From assembly GCA_033980235.1 (NCBI GenBank), contig CM067069.1:37571992-37635991 (forward strand): a stretch of 64,000 bases of DNA, written 5' to 3'. Below are positions 43,729 to 57,042 of this stretch, in pieces. This DNA is from Diadema setosum. Lineage: Eukaryota; Echinodermata; Echinoidea; Diadematoida; Diadematidae. A program made the position numbers and the translations under genes. The notes beneath the pieces are model-generated. The model searched no databases, was not told the DNA's origin, and saw only the letters and a program-made list of their open reading frames with translations. Numbering within the stretch: position 1 is the first letter of the stretch; every line of letters starts with the position of its first letter.

Positions 43729-44214
43729 AAGAGATTGAGTATATGAATATAAGAACGACCCAAGTCCATGGAAGACCATTTCGAGTAAACTTAAAAAAAC
43801 TTCCTATCTTTTTTATTTGTCCAATAATATTCTAACTGTGATGGGAAGGCAACATCGTATATACAAATTAGAACATATATTATTATGACAATTAACATTT
43901 ACATTAATTGTGGAGAGGCCATTTTGTGTGATGGACTTGGGTCGTTCTTTGATTCATATACATGATATTCTGCTATAGAGATGAGGGAAGGACGAGAGAG
44001 GGCGCTATAATATGAATGTAAGAATGACCCAAGTCCGTCATTCTTACATTCATATAAGATTTATCTCATTTATTTCAGGCACTTCCGGGGGTAATTAGGA
44101 TTTATCATTTATACACAAGATGAGTCCATGCATAAGCTACAATTTCCCATGTCAAACTGAATTTTGCCAAAAATTGGACTTGGGTCGTTCGTATATTCAT
44201 ATACTCGATTCTCT
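43729..44214. mobile_element. TIR MITE (ACGACCCAAGTCCA ends)
   Basis: GAGTATATGAATAT and ACGACCCAAGTCCA on the left are mirrored by TGGACTTGGGTCGTTC and ATATTCATATACTC on the right. Internal copies near 43930 and 44020 suggest nested or tandem insertions. Confidence 0.8.
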
Positions 44215-44729
44215 GAGAAAATGCTTGGCAAAAGGTCAAAGGTCGAAGGTCAAGTGAATGTGCTAAATTTTACTTCTTCCTCCATATCTCAAGAGTGACT
44301 CAAGGTATCAAGAAACTTATTATATATTTATGCATATACTATGTGACAGTGATTCTCTTTGGACTTTTAGGGTCATGGGGTCAAAGGTCAACTGCCAAAG
44401 GCGTGATGAAATGCTGAAATTATACTTTTTCTCCATACATTGAAAATCATTCAATGCATAATCTATAAAAGGGTCAAAAGTCAAGTAAAAATCCTCAAAT
44501 CCTCAAATATAATACAGGTCAGCACTCCTAGTTATTCATCCAAGTAAAGCTAGTTCAAGGAAAGTAAACATTCAGCATATTTGCGACAAACCTGTCATTT
44601 TGATACTCTGCCAATTACATGAAACTCTCATCACACATTTTCAAGACATTGTACTGTAGACCTACTAGGACAACCATGTATTATGGCGGAGGCATACCAG
44701 TCGCCAGAGCGACATTTCTAGTTTTATTA

Positions 44730-47300
44730 TGCATCTGTTGTATCTCTTTCCCCTAGAAGTGACGTATATATTCGACGCACCTAACTCAACACGTGTCAAA
44801 AAAGAAACGACATTGGTCACGAGGCCCTTAATACAGAAATCCAACTTAAGAGCAGGAGCCACCAGTAAACTAAAGACCTTCCATTGCTTCAGAGTCATCC
44901 CTTACAAGCCACCGCTGACTGCATGATTGTATTAAATTTACAACAACAATCACAACAATGGGATAAAGTTGTCGTTTTTTTTTTTTCAATATGTCTCCCT
45001 CTACAGATGAATTTTGGAAGATCGCAGCTGCTGATCGTAGTTGGGCCACTCACTGCAGTCTAACTGATCATAGACATAATAATTACAAATACAATGCATT
45101 ATGTGCGTGAATGAGGCATCACCTTGGAACATCATAAGCCTCGGCTTATATTGGAGACCCTTCTGTTTAAGTTCCATAAGCTGTTTGTATTTGTCTTGTA
45201 TAATTGTACTAAAAACTATGTGTCGATATACTGTTTGTCATAAATGACATGTGCATAATCTTATCTGATGTAACGGAATTAAGCAGAAATAAATCAAATA
45301 AAATAAAATCATACACAGTGAGGCATTACAAACATGAAATGCATTTCTTACTCAAACTATTTATCTCAATGAAGCATTTTAAGTTAGTTTGCACAATCAT
45401 GGTAATATTGCATTTTTTTAAAATGGAACTTCAGAGCAGTCATGATTTGGTCCAGCCCTGTTGAGTCTAAATATTCTAAAAAGACTACTGACCAGGTATA
45501 ATGTTTATGGGTTTGGTGTTTCGTGGAACTGTCTTCCAATGTTTCGTTTTGTTTTTGTTGTTGTTTTTTGAAAAGCGACTTGTTAACGGCATGTTGGGTT
45601 CAGGATAACTTCCCCCCCCCCCACTTTCTAAAAGGAATGAGAAGAAAAAGTATCAATGGGCAGAGTTTGAGGTTCGGATGCCATGCACGAAGCGAACAAA
45701 AAGAAAGAATTGACACGAGCACACTTAAGAAACACGTACACAAATGGACATTCGCACATGTGGTCATATTATGAGAACACTTTTTTATGTATGTTGCTCT
45801 TCACAATTCTAAGGAATATAAATATGTGCAGTTTAAATTGTGTTTGTATAATTGCATTATATCAAAAGTATAAAATGAAATATAGTAAACAAACACATAT
45901 TTGCAAAGACAGGCATCGTATGTATTTGTATTAGCGTTTAGTAGAGGATTAGTAGAGGTTTAATAGTATAGCATGATTATCATGTTTCACAGATTTCACT
46001 TATTTGTGTATTCCATCTGTTACTTTCATTTGATATTCTTAATGCGACTCTGAAACCGTGTTTGTTATATTGGACTCTAAAAGAGGATCATATTTGTCTC
46101 AAGCTTTTGCCTTTCTCTGTGATCTTCCAGTCAGAATTTTACACAGTACTTATTACTGCTGTTTTGATTATTATAAATAGAATGATTTTTGATAAAATCT
46201 CTTTCTCGCTGTGTCAAAATATTAATCTCTCTTCTTTCTTCGTTGTTCATGTACAATATTGAGCTATTTGTGAGAGTCATTTCCTTCCAGCCGATTTTCC
46301 TTGTAAGAGTGACTTCATTCTTTAACTTGCGATGAAAAGTCAGAACAGCGGCAACGACTTCATAACATCCTATAATACGTTATAATCAGTGTTTGTTAGA
46401 AGTTTGCCTTGAATAGTAGTGTAGAGTCTAGAGTGAAATGTATAGAGTAAAATAAATGTGTACACGTCGAACAACCTTCTTAAATGGGCTTGATATAAAG
46501 GAGGCGTTCCCCATAGGCAACCACAAGTAATCATTTCCTACCATGCTGACATTCCTTAATCAATGTTAATCTGTTTATACGAATAATCTTTCCCCCCGTA
46601 TTACGTTGGTGACTTTGGCTCCACAGAATAAGAAGACTCAAAAGGCGCCCTTGAGAGTGAGACCAATAAGGTCCAACAGACCGTGGAGAGTGTCAGGCAG
46701 GGCTGTCAATAGGACCTCTTTAAAGGTGAATCCAACATAGGGATTTCGTTGGCCAAATCATTGAACTGAAGGATATCGAGCAATTGAACTGGAACGAACT
46801 ACTCGGCATGGCTCACGCAACCATTTTGGGGGTAGACTGTATAGAAACGTACTTAAATGAGTGCATCGGAATAATGAATGTACCACATCGTAGAGTCGGC
46901 AGCTCCCCCTTGTTGTGGCGCAACAGCTGGCGTGGAACTTCAAGTTGCTTTTTTAGTTTCATCGAAGTAGGTGTAGATGTCTCGGCGTACAGTCAACGTG
47001 CCAATAGCGATGACCCCAAGAGGTGGCGCCTACCACGGACAAGTTGATTCGAGAACCACTCGCACAGGACAGATGATTCGTTTACATGCTTTTCAATCGC
47101 GCTTTACGAACGTAGGACTGAAATAATGGATGATCATTAGTGAATCGGGAGGCAAAGGAAAACTTTTGTAGATCACACTGATCCAGAAACGATTCTTCGA
47201 CCAGCTGAGCGCGCAACTCGATACAATGGGTACTACTACTGGGTACAAACACAAAAATCGCGGGCAGGTGGAAACGTCAGCGTACTCGTGTGACTCGGGT
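44730..47300. other. Intergenic DNA upstream of the peptidase gene
   Basis: AT-rich. Nothing recognisable apart from a C tract at 45614-45623. Short open frames near 46784-47047 show no conserved features. Confidence 0.5.
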
Positions 47301-47301
47301 C

Positions 47302-47406
47302 ATGCGAGCTATTCTGTTGTTAACCCTCCTTCATCAATGCATGGGATTATCACATGAAGGCCTTCTCGAAGGGAAGTGTTTTACTCCGCCTGTAGATTAT
47401 GACCAG
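47302..47406 (+). CDS. Peptidase exon 1: signal peptide
   Basis: The ATG opens MRAILLLTLLHQCMG, a typical signal peptide, followed by SHEGLLEGKCF and a GTGAGT donor in phase 0. The upstream frame is open to a TGA but has no earlier in-frame ATG, so this start is the best available. The promoter is not recognisable. Confidence 0.82.
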
Positions 47407-47596
47407 GTGAGTGTATGGGGACTATAACGGTGGTCCTTATGTGACAGTTTTCGTCGTCATCTTCTAGCTTTTTTTTTTCCCGTCATTTTTTCAAGACTCA
47501 AGACTTTAATGTCAACTCTCCTTTGTTAGAATACCAAAGCAAATATTTAGCAATTTAGAGCCATGTTAATACTACAAAGTGATACTGCAATCGCTG

Positions 47597-47638
<42 letters not shown>

Positions 47639-50600
47639 CATATCACAATAATGATACCTTTATATATGAATATTCAAAAAATCTAAACAAAATATTTTAT
47701 TCATTATTCTTTCCATCTGTCAGGAGCTTATTAAAAGTATTAGGAATATTGTTCAGTCATGTACTCCCTTCTAAAGTGTAAAAAGAACAATTTAGAATCC
47801 AATACATGTAAGAGATACTCTTATACCACAATTGACAATGATTGATAAAGATGCGGGTTGCTTTTGTAGTTTGTTTGTTTTGTTTTGCTTTGTATTGTTG
47901 TTGTTGTCGTCGTCGTTGTTTTGGGAGTCTTCCTTCACTCAAGTGATGCCACAGTGTATTGCAAATATGATGGTTTTTGTCTGGCACTCACTGCATGAAC
48001 CCACGTGAGATGTCTTACTGACAGTGTCATGATTCGATGTTAATTGAGCTCCTTCTATAGCCTGCAATTTTTACAGCTCTGTATTTTCTTAGTTTCTCCA
48101 AAAATGATGTTTCCTCTTCAGAAATAGAAATTAGGTTTCTGTATAACTAGGCTAGTGTACTCAAACAAGTTTTCCAGGCCAAATATAGTTACTAGAATAT
48201 GCTACGGTACCTGAAGAAATGACATTTTTATCCATATGTGACCGTGAACCTCAAAACGAACATAAAGTCGCACACACTGATTTTTGCGTGAGGACTGAAA
48301 ATAAGTGAAATGGGTCAACCTAGCCGAACTTGACATTTTCATATTTTCTGAAAGAGCGGGTCTTCTTTTACATTAAGCTACAATTTGGTATCATAAAACG
48401 GGCAGGAAAGTGTGCTTTTTTTAGCAGTTTATCTCGAACATTTTTGGTAGAATAGTGTGATTAGGTGTGTCTTTAGAATCCCTTTTTCATTTCTGAAAAA
48501 CCTTGTCCACACTCTTCACGTTCAACTCTCATAACTTTTGAAAGGATAGTGCTACTGCTTTGAAAGTTGGCATTGATTATGGACAGAATGTGTTAATGAG
48601 GCATGCTTAATAACAGATTAATTTGATAATCCCTTCATTGTTGTTACTCTGGTGGTTTACTTCCTGTTTTTTATCCCATTCATCGCACAGCCAGCACGGT
48701 TTGGTAAAGATTAAGCGTTTGAATAGACACTGTACTTCAGAGCCTCTTTTCTCAGTTCACACTTTTCCTGAGTTTGTGCTTTCTTTTCAATATTTAGATA
48801 GGTTAGGAGAGTCCATTTGATTTGAGTTATACATTTTAAAGTTTAAAGTCTACTCTTTCAGAATATGGTCTTAACTAAAAACTCATGTCTGGCGACTTTT
48901 TGTTTGTTTTGAGGTGCAGGGTCACATATACATCTCTGAGATCATAATATGCGCACAAAATGTACACTGTACAGAATTGCCTGTATTCATATATCCCTTG
49001 GACCTAAACTGATAACATTGCGTAGTATATAACGAGTAACTTTGACTTCGCCGTAATTTCGTTTCGCCTGCTCAGCTCATCGACCACGCACACACCCACC
49101 CCTCCGCCTCGCCTCGCGTGTCCCGTCGCAGCGTCGATGCTCAGAGGATGGCTATACACGTCGAGTACCACCAGAGTGTACTGGAAAGCACGTACAATGA
49201 AACCATACAGGTAAAGTCAAAGGGCCATGTCGGACCAGACAAAAGTAAGTTTAAAAACGAAAGAGTAAAAAGAGTAAAATATTTCAAAGAGGAAAATGTA
49301 ATAAAATTCGAAAAGAAAATTTGTAATAGAAAGTTATGACACTGGAAGTTTCCCCTAATTCGGTCATACAGCTCTTTTATTTCCATTAATGAATTGTTTT
49401 GAGAAACTTTGCAGCACTTAACAATTGCGAATCTCCAAAATTCTATTGTTTGTTTTTTTTTATTTCGCTCTTTCTTTTCAGACTATTCCTTTTAGCAAGC
49501 GATTCGCCAGTGCATGACACATAAGTGTGGGTGTGTGTCTGTTCATACATGTTTTCTTATGAGTGTATGAGTGTGTATTTGTGTGTAGCATGATTGTTAA
49601 ATACTGTACTTTTTCATAATGCCGTCTTAAAGGCCCACATGTTTTGTGAAACAGAAATATTGATAGCAACCACATTACACCAAAGTTGTACACGGGATCG
49701 CAATTTGAGGAGGCCATAACATCGCCTGATGGAAATCTTTTGGACCTGAACACTTATCTGGCAACGGGTATTTCTTACATCTTCTTATAGTTCTTTTGTA
49801 GGATTCCAATAAAACATTCGACATTTTGTAAGTGTCATTTTCAAACTGTTTACTGAAGGGGAATTGAACATGAGGTGTGATGGCATTAGACGTCCAGCTC
49901 ACTACATTTTAATTCTTGTTCTTGCTTTTGCACATTACACAGAGGATTACCACTGAAACACTAAATCGGATAGCCAACCTTCTTCAAGTAAAGGGAGAGA
50001 GAGCAGATATTGCTGTCGACTGGTAAGTCACACTCTGAATAATAATTCTGGTATCAATATTCACATGATTCACATGAACAATCAACCTTGCCTCACAGCT
50101 ATGGAACACTGTCATTCAATATCGAGCTTTGTCACACGTGCTAGTTGTTTTGTTGTTGTTGTTGTTTTTTCAATTGCAACTCAAATTTTTACTGTCACAG
50201 TAGCTGAGCACAAATCAATTGCGTGAACTGACATTCGTTTCCGTCAAAGTTTACTAAAACTGTCCCCGGATCACGCGGATGAACAATGCTGGAACTATTG
50301 CCCTGATCGAATCGTTTACTCATCAAATTTACGGCCTTTAATCATATACGTAAAACATGGTTTCTATTCACAGGACTCACTTTAGCATCATACCTACATG
50401 ACCTATTCCCTTCAATAACACAGAAAACAGTTTTTTATCAACTTGTTACACCACACACACATTACATGATGCAACGTGGTTAACCCTCGATATATAAAGG
50501 CCCATTAATGTATAACATTTGTTGCCCTGCATCACAAAACGAACACAAAGTCGATGGACATGAAATTTTAGTTAAGAGCATATTCTGCAAGAGCAGAATT

Positions 50601-52745
50601 TAAACTTTAAAATGATGTATAACTCAAATAAAATGGACTCTCCTAACCTAGCAGTGTATCTAAATATTAGAAGAAAACACACATTCGGGAAAAGTGTGAA
50701 CCGAGAAAAAAGGCTCTGCAGTACAGTGTCTATTCAAGCGCTAAATATTTACCAAGCCCTGCTGGCTGTGCGATGAATGGGACAAAAAACAGGATGTAAA
50801 CCACCAGAGTAACAACAATGAAGGGATTATCAGATTAAACTAAAATTGAGCATGCCTTAGCAAAACATTCTTTCCATTATCACTGCCAACTTTCAAAGCA
50901 GTATCCTCATCCTTTCAAAAGTTATTAGAGTTGAAAGTGAAGAGTGCGTTCAAGGTTTGAAGAAATGAAAAGGAGACTCTAAAGACACGCCTACTCACAC
51001 CATTCTACCAAAAAAAAAATGTTCGAGATAAAATACTAAAAAAAAACACACTTTCCTGCAGGTTTTATGATCCCAAATTTTACCATAATGTAGAAGAAGA
51101 CTTGTTCTTTCAGAAAATATGAAAAAGTCAAGATCGGCTAGGTTGACCCATTTCACCTAGTTTTAGTCCTCACACAAAATCAGTGTGTGCGACTTTTTTG
51201 TTTGTTTTGTGATGCGCGGTCACATTTGATCAATTTCATCGACAGGAAAATGAATTTGTTTGACAATAAAATGATGAATTTCATCATGACATTCCGAAGT
51301 CGTCAAACACGCTATGCGAACATGCAAGATCGAGCTATTGTCTAGAAGATACCATCTCATTCGTGACTTATACCAGAATTCCAAATGAGATATGTTTCCA
51401 GACATTGATCAGTAAATTCATTTCGGGTCCTGCACTCGACACATATATCGAACAATGTCAGAGAAATATGACGAGGTAACGGTGTTGTTGTTGTTGTTGT
51501 TGTTTTCATAATCTGAACGTTAACTGAATTGAAGTGAATTTATTTCCACGTCACGGGGTAGAACATCCTGGGAGGCATTTCATGAAGGAACTTGTCGGAT
51601 AAAATGTCCGACAAGTCAATTATATCCGACAAGTTCAGAGAAATCAGCCAATCAGACCAAAGAATTTCTCAAAATTTGTCGGATAGAAGAGACTTCTCAG
51701 ATATTTCATCCGACAAGTTCCTTCATGAAATGCCCCCCTGATCAGCAGAGCTCTTTTCAGAGGGGTCCACATATTAATGAGCGTAACGTGTGTAAACTTG
51801 TATTGACGAATGTGTTTACTTGTGCGCGCATTGTAATGCTTTCCAAACCTTGACTCCGTCGGATCATGGAGCTACGTATTCGATAGTAGCTCCATGGTCG
51901 GATGGAACCATAGTGACGTCTGGTATTAATCGAGAACACAATCGAATCAATCTTTTCATGCATTAGCCTTGGATTCATGTGAATGGCTTTTGAAATCAGA
52001 TCAACCCATAAGAACGAGAGCGACACAACTCATGGGTGTTATCATTGCAACTCTATACGTTTTTCTTTTTTTTTCAGGGAATCGACCTCCCTATAGCTTT
52101 TTGGTTTCTTGACGAGAAACTCAAACGTATTCTAAATCGTATAAGAATGAGAAAAGTTATAACCAGAATTTTTGTAGTTATTAAACATTAATAATGTTAT
52201 GACCATACAAAAATCAATGAGTGAGTTGATGATGTCATAATCCCTTCACCCCTCACAATTGTCCATTATCGTGTTGAAAAAAAAAAAGAAAATTCAGATT
52301 TTCTGGTAGTTAGTATGAAAGTACGATATTATTCCCCGGCTAATTTCGAAATAATGAGAAGTTAGATATAGATACTAGTATCTTAGGCTTAGGTACAATT
52401 GCGTTCTAGCAAATCAAAAATGGCAATTTTGTGATTTCTTGTGGACATAATACAGACTGCAGTACAAGTATGTCAATATATACGGTGCCTGTATGGGCAA
52501 CTGCCTATTTCATGCTAGCCGGAATCGGTTCAGAAAGTTGTCATTCCTTACATAAATCCTGGGTCCCGTTTTATACTGAAACTTGTTATCAGTAACAACT
52601 GCCACATTTCTATGACAAATTTCGTCTCAGCCAATCAGATGCAAGGATTCCAATAGGTTATAACAACTATCGGAACTTGCTGATGATAAGAACTTTTATG
52701 AAAAGGGGCCCTGATCGCATCTTTATTATGCTGTCGTTGATGGCG

Positions 52746-52792
<47 letters not shown>

Positions 52793-55700
52793 ATCATTTT
52801 ATCATCTTCGAAGTTCACGGGATCAAACATTATTGAAATATCCATCGGGGAAAATCAAAAGTTACTCTTCGTGACAGGGCATTTTTGTACGCTGTACCAA
52901 AATTATGGAATAATCTCCCTTTGTTTGTAAGACAAGCAGTTACAATTAATGAGTTTAAGGCCAGGTTAAAAAGTCATCTTTTGAAGTAGTGTATTTTCTG
53001 TTTGAATTTCTTGTTTGCATGTCATTTTGTAATGCGCAGTAGAGTATATCATTATAGTAGCTGCGCAATATAAATGTCCTTTTATTATTATTATTATTAT
53101 TGTTGTGTAGGGAAATAGCGATTTTGTAACTCTACCCTCGTTAATTGTTAAACACAGTTTTGATGATTCCCACCATGCAGGGCTTGTCCCCAAGGCACTG
53201 CTAAGATCGAAAACGGAACTAGATACTGCATCCACGAATGCGCTCGTCCGTATTGTCTGATTGCACTGCCTGAAAGTCACCTTGAGGTGAGTTTGGTGAC
53301 GCCGATCTCTCCTGAACTGTTTAGTTTGTTTAATTGCTAATTATATCAAGAATTGTGTGTGTGACATTATCGAATGAGACAAATCAAAGAAAGAGGATCA
53401 CTGTGAAATATTGGGAATCGACAACGACGCATTGCTTGCATATGAAGATGAAGTAGCACCCATACAGAAGTTACTTAGATTCTGTACTAAAAAGAATCAT
53501 AACACTGTTTGTAGATTCCGTCTATTAAAATTCAAGAAATGAATCGTTTTCATCCTCTCCTCAGCTATATCAATTTATAACAATATGAATGTAAAATTAT
53601 ATCTATATATCATGTATAACATTATATACCGTAAATATCGTATATCAATAACCATAAAAAAATTACATATCATTTACCAAAATTATAAATTTTGTCAGCC
53701 TTAATTTTATGAAGGGGCATCATAACTTTATAATATCTAATCCACTGATATCATTGCTTCATGAAAACAGGTGGAAAAATACAATGTTTATAGTAACAAT
53801 GAAGTGTAACACTCACCATTCATTGGGAGATTGATTGAGGTTTTCAAAACCCGTTGAGGACGAGTCCCGAGTATACTCAGGCAGGAGTCTATGGAAAATG
53901 CGTATTATCAAAATTAGCCCGTCCTCAACGGGTTGAATTAATTACGCACGAGGTACTTTAGGCCATGAGGCCTATATACCCCGGAATTTACGGTAGTCGG
54001 TTATCTATTCAGTCTTGTATTTCTTTATCAACTTTGTTTTGTTACGCTGCCTATGTATTCATTTTACTTGTTTTTCATCATGTACACTACCCTTCTGTCC
54101 TGCCCTTCATAGCCATGTTACACTTGTGAAGTGGAGAATGGAACGGGGAGGCTGTACGACTGTCGGGGATCTCACGTAAATGACACAGCCACCTACGGGG
54201 TCCAAGACGTCCACTATGTGCTACACGTGGCTGCCTTGTCGGATTCCTGTGTCGGAGGCATCTTGGCTTTTGCTAGTCCGTGTTATTTGAGATCCGGTGA
54301 TTACAGGTGTGTTGCAGTATTGTTGGTCACTTGAAGACTAGTCAAATAAAAGCAACAACCTACATCAACAATGTCTTATGTGTCACATCGTTATGGATAA
54401 CGTCATTTTTACATGAATGTCAGGTTAAGACCCTACCAATTACTGTATAATTATCATAATTTGAATAAATATCATTTTCTGAAAGATGTCCAGGATTTGT
54501 TCTCAATTTTTGCTATGTATAATCCTATCTATATTTATCGTGTTGTTTTCTTCGTGTTTGCCTGCATTCATTTTATTCATTGATAGATTTCAAACAAAAT
54601 TTTGAAACAAAATCCATGTATACTGGTAACAGATAAAAGTGCTGGATTTTTAAATGAGAGAAACATACTTCTTAAAATACATTTTACACATGTGTATATA
54701 ATGGCATATATAACACATAATATTATGTCAGATTCATCACTTCCATCAACTTTATTTCTTTTTTACTTTTTTAATCTATTTCTAACAATCTTTATTGACT
54801 TGTGTTCTTTTTTTTAGTAATGTCCTGTTGATATTTTTGTATATGATTGTATTTTGTATATTATTAATTGTACTGTATATGATATATAAAGTAAGATGAA
54901 TATCTATCTATTCTCATTCACATTCATGAAATTCTTCACTCGAGTTGTTTCCATTGCACCTGATTATTACTGTTCTCATCATCCAATCTCCAGACCATTG
55001 ATTGGCTTCATTAATATGTGTCCTCGGTGGATAGACTTTTTTGCCCAGTTTGATGAGGGCATTTTCGACATCATCATTCAGCATGAAATATTCCATGCAT
55101 TAGTAAGTATAGTCTCAAATCACCCCTTTCCCACTTTGTCTCACATGTCAGGTCTTGAACAAAATTAAACGTTGGAGAATTTTGTTGAGGTTTTATAGAT
55201 TTTCTTCGGCATGTGCTCCGTGGAGATTATTTAATCACCTAATAATAGCACATAAAAAGATATACTTGGGCAATATGTCATTCATTTTGAGAAAGCAGTA
55301 GACCTTCATAATTATAATCACTTTCAAAAACCATTATGAGGCTAAATTTTACATCCGGAACGTTAGTTGTCAGACTATTAATGCTACATTGAACTCGTTC
55401 CTTGTCGAGAAGTTACTACAAGAGAGGGTTACTACGGGTGATATGCATTTCACCAAAATCGTTTAACAACAATGACAGTGGGCGCCTCAAGTAAATTGTA
55501 AAAAAAAAAACAATGGTTCGCTTACTTTCTACACTCAAAAAATGCCGAGACAAAAAAAAAAAAAAAAATCAGCAAAATGGCTATTGATATGGCCACATAT
55601 TTTAAAGCTTCATTTTCAAAAACCACAACAAGCTAGCCTTGGACTGGCTCCAAACAGTCTCTCGGTTCAACACCTTGACAGTGCCATAACGCTGTGAGCA

Positions 55701-56994
55701 CACGAGTTGGGCTCAGAGACATCATATTATACAGAACCTCAGCCGTCGATAAATGTGCAAACTTTCAGTCAATTTCTTTGTAAGCTGTCAATATATATTA
55801 TAATGGTACTGTACTTTTTACCATTACCTTCTTTCCCTTGTCAAGGGCTTTAGCCCCGCACTGTATGCCTTCTTCAGAGATGAAAACGGTGATCCGAGGA
55901 CTCCCGTCAACGAAACAACAGGTCTACCCGAAATCAACTACGAGTAAGTTGCGTCCAGCTTGTGGGCATTCATTCAGGTGTAAAAAAAAAAGCATGGAAT
56001 ATTTAGAGAAAGTGATGCCTTAATTGACCCTCTTAAACTGGAAACCTTACACGAATATCGTATCATAATTGAGAGTGTGTCTAATGAGCAATTTAGTAGA
56101 ATTCAATGTGTGTTATGAAGATGACATGAGGTATTGCAATTTTCGCCTGAAGAAAATCACCTATATAGAACTGTAGGACGGTATAATAATTATTATAACG
56201 ACAGATCCTAAGCTGCTCGAGGAAGATTAACATTTTTCATGAGCGTCAATCTATTCTCTGCCTCGTTTTTTTTTTTTTTTTTACAAAGTGCCTGTGAGAA
56301 TTAGTCCACGACATATGACTTAAGATATAGACAATAGACATTATAAAGGACTGTATGATTAAGACATTTACTTTTTTTAGACGTCTAGTTCTTGCAATAA
56401 GCATTAGACGGATTTTAGCAACGATTATTGCCAGAAGAGTCGAAGAGTGACAAAAGATGTGAATAAGGGGCTCGGCAAGTGGGAATATTACGGCGATGTT
56501 ATAGTTTTCGGCACTTTGAGGTGGTTATAGAACTGGTTGGAGTGTATAAACAACATTTCTTATCTTCTGTGTCTTTTTTCATCATCAACATACTGTGTTC
56601 TACTATTATTCAAGGCTTGGTGTATACCAGTGGAGTGATGCTGTTATTAAGGAAGTGACATTAGACTGGGATGTCAGAGAAGGCGTGTTCAATCGTACCG
56701 TCCGACTCTTCGTCACTCCAAATCTAGTGGTGAGTTGAATCAGAATAAACTACTTCTCCTACAACATAATATCAATGTAATTATCTCATGGAATTTATAA
56801 CTGATTTCATTGCAAAATGTATTTGGACATGGGCTGCATAAATATGTCATTATTTGGATGATTATTAACATCATTAATATCGTTGTCACATTTTACAACA
56901 AAATATCCGGCTCCAATTTCCTTTCCATAGATTTACATTATCTTTAAACAAATTCAAAAAAGGAGAACGGAACCCCCCCCCCCGGAAAAAAAAA

Positions 56995-57042
<48 letters not shown>

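Larger units (their letters stand above)
42195..44722. mobile_element. Composite repeat with nested insertions
   Basis: The outer element starts TGTCCCCGCCACGAAGTG and ends GCCAGAGCGACATTTCTAGT. Its body carries AAGGTCAAAGGTCAA-type repeats at 42405-42440 and again at 44230-44420, and is split by the CCGAGTC-rich element (about 42500-43715) and the TIR element at 43729-44214. Confidence 0.6.

Noticed and set aside
46784..47047. 87-residue plus-strand frame upstream of the peptidase
   Set aside because: No recognisable features. It is in neither frame nor splice relation with exon 1.
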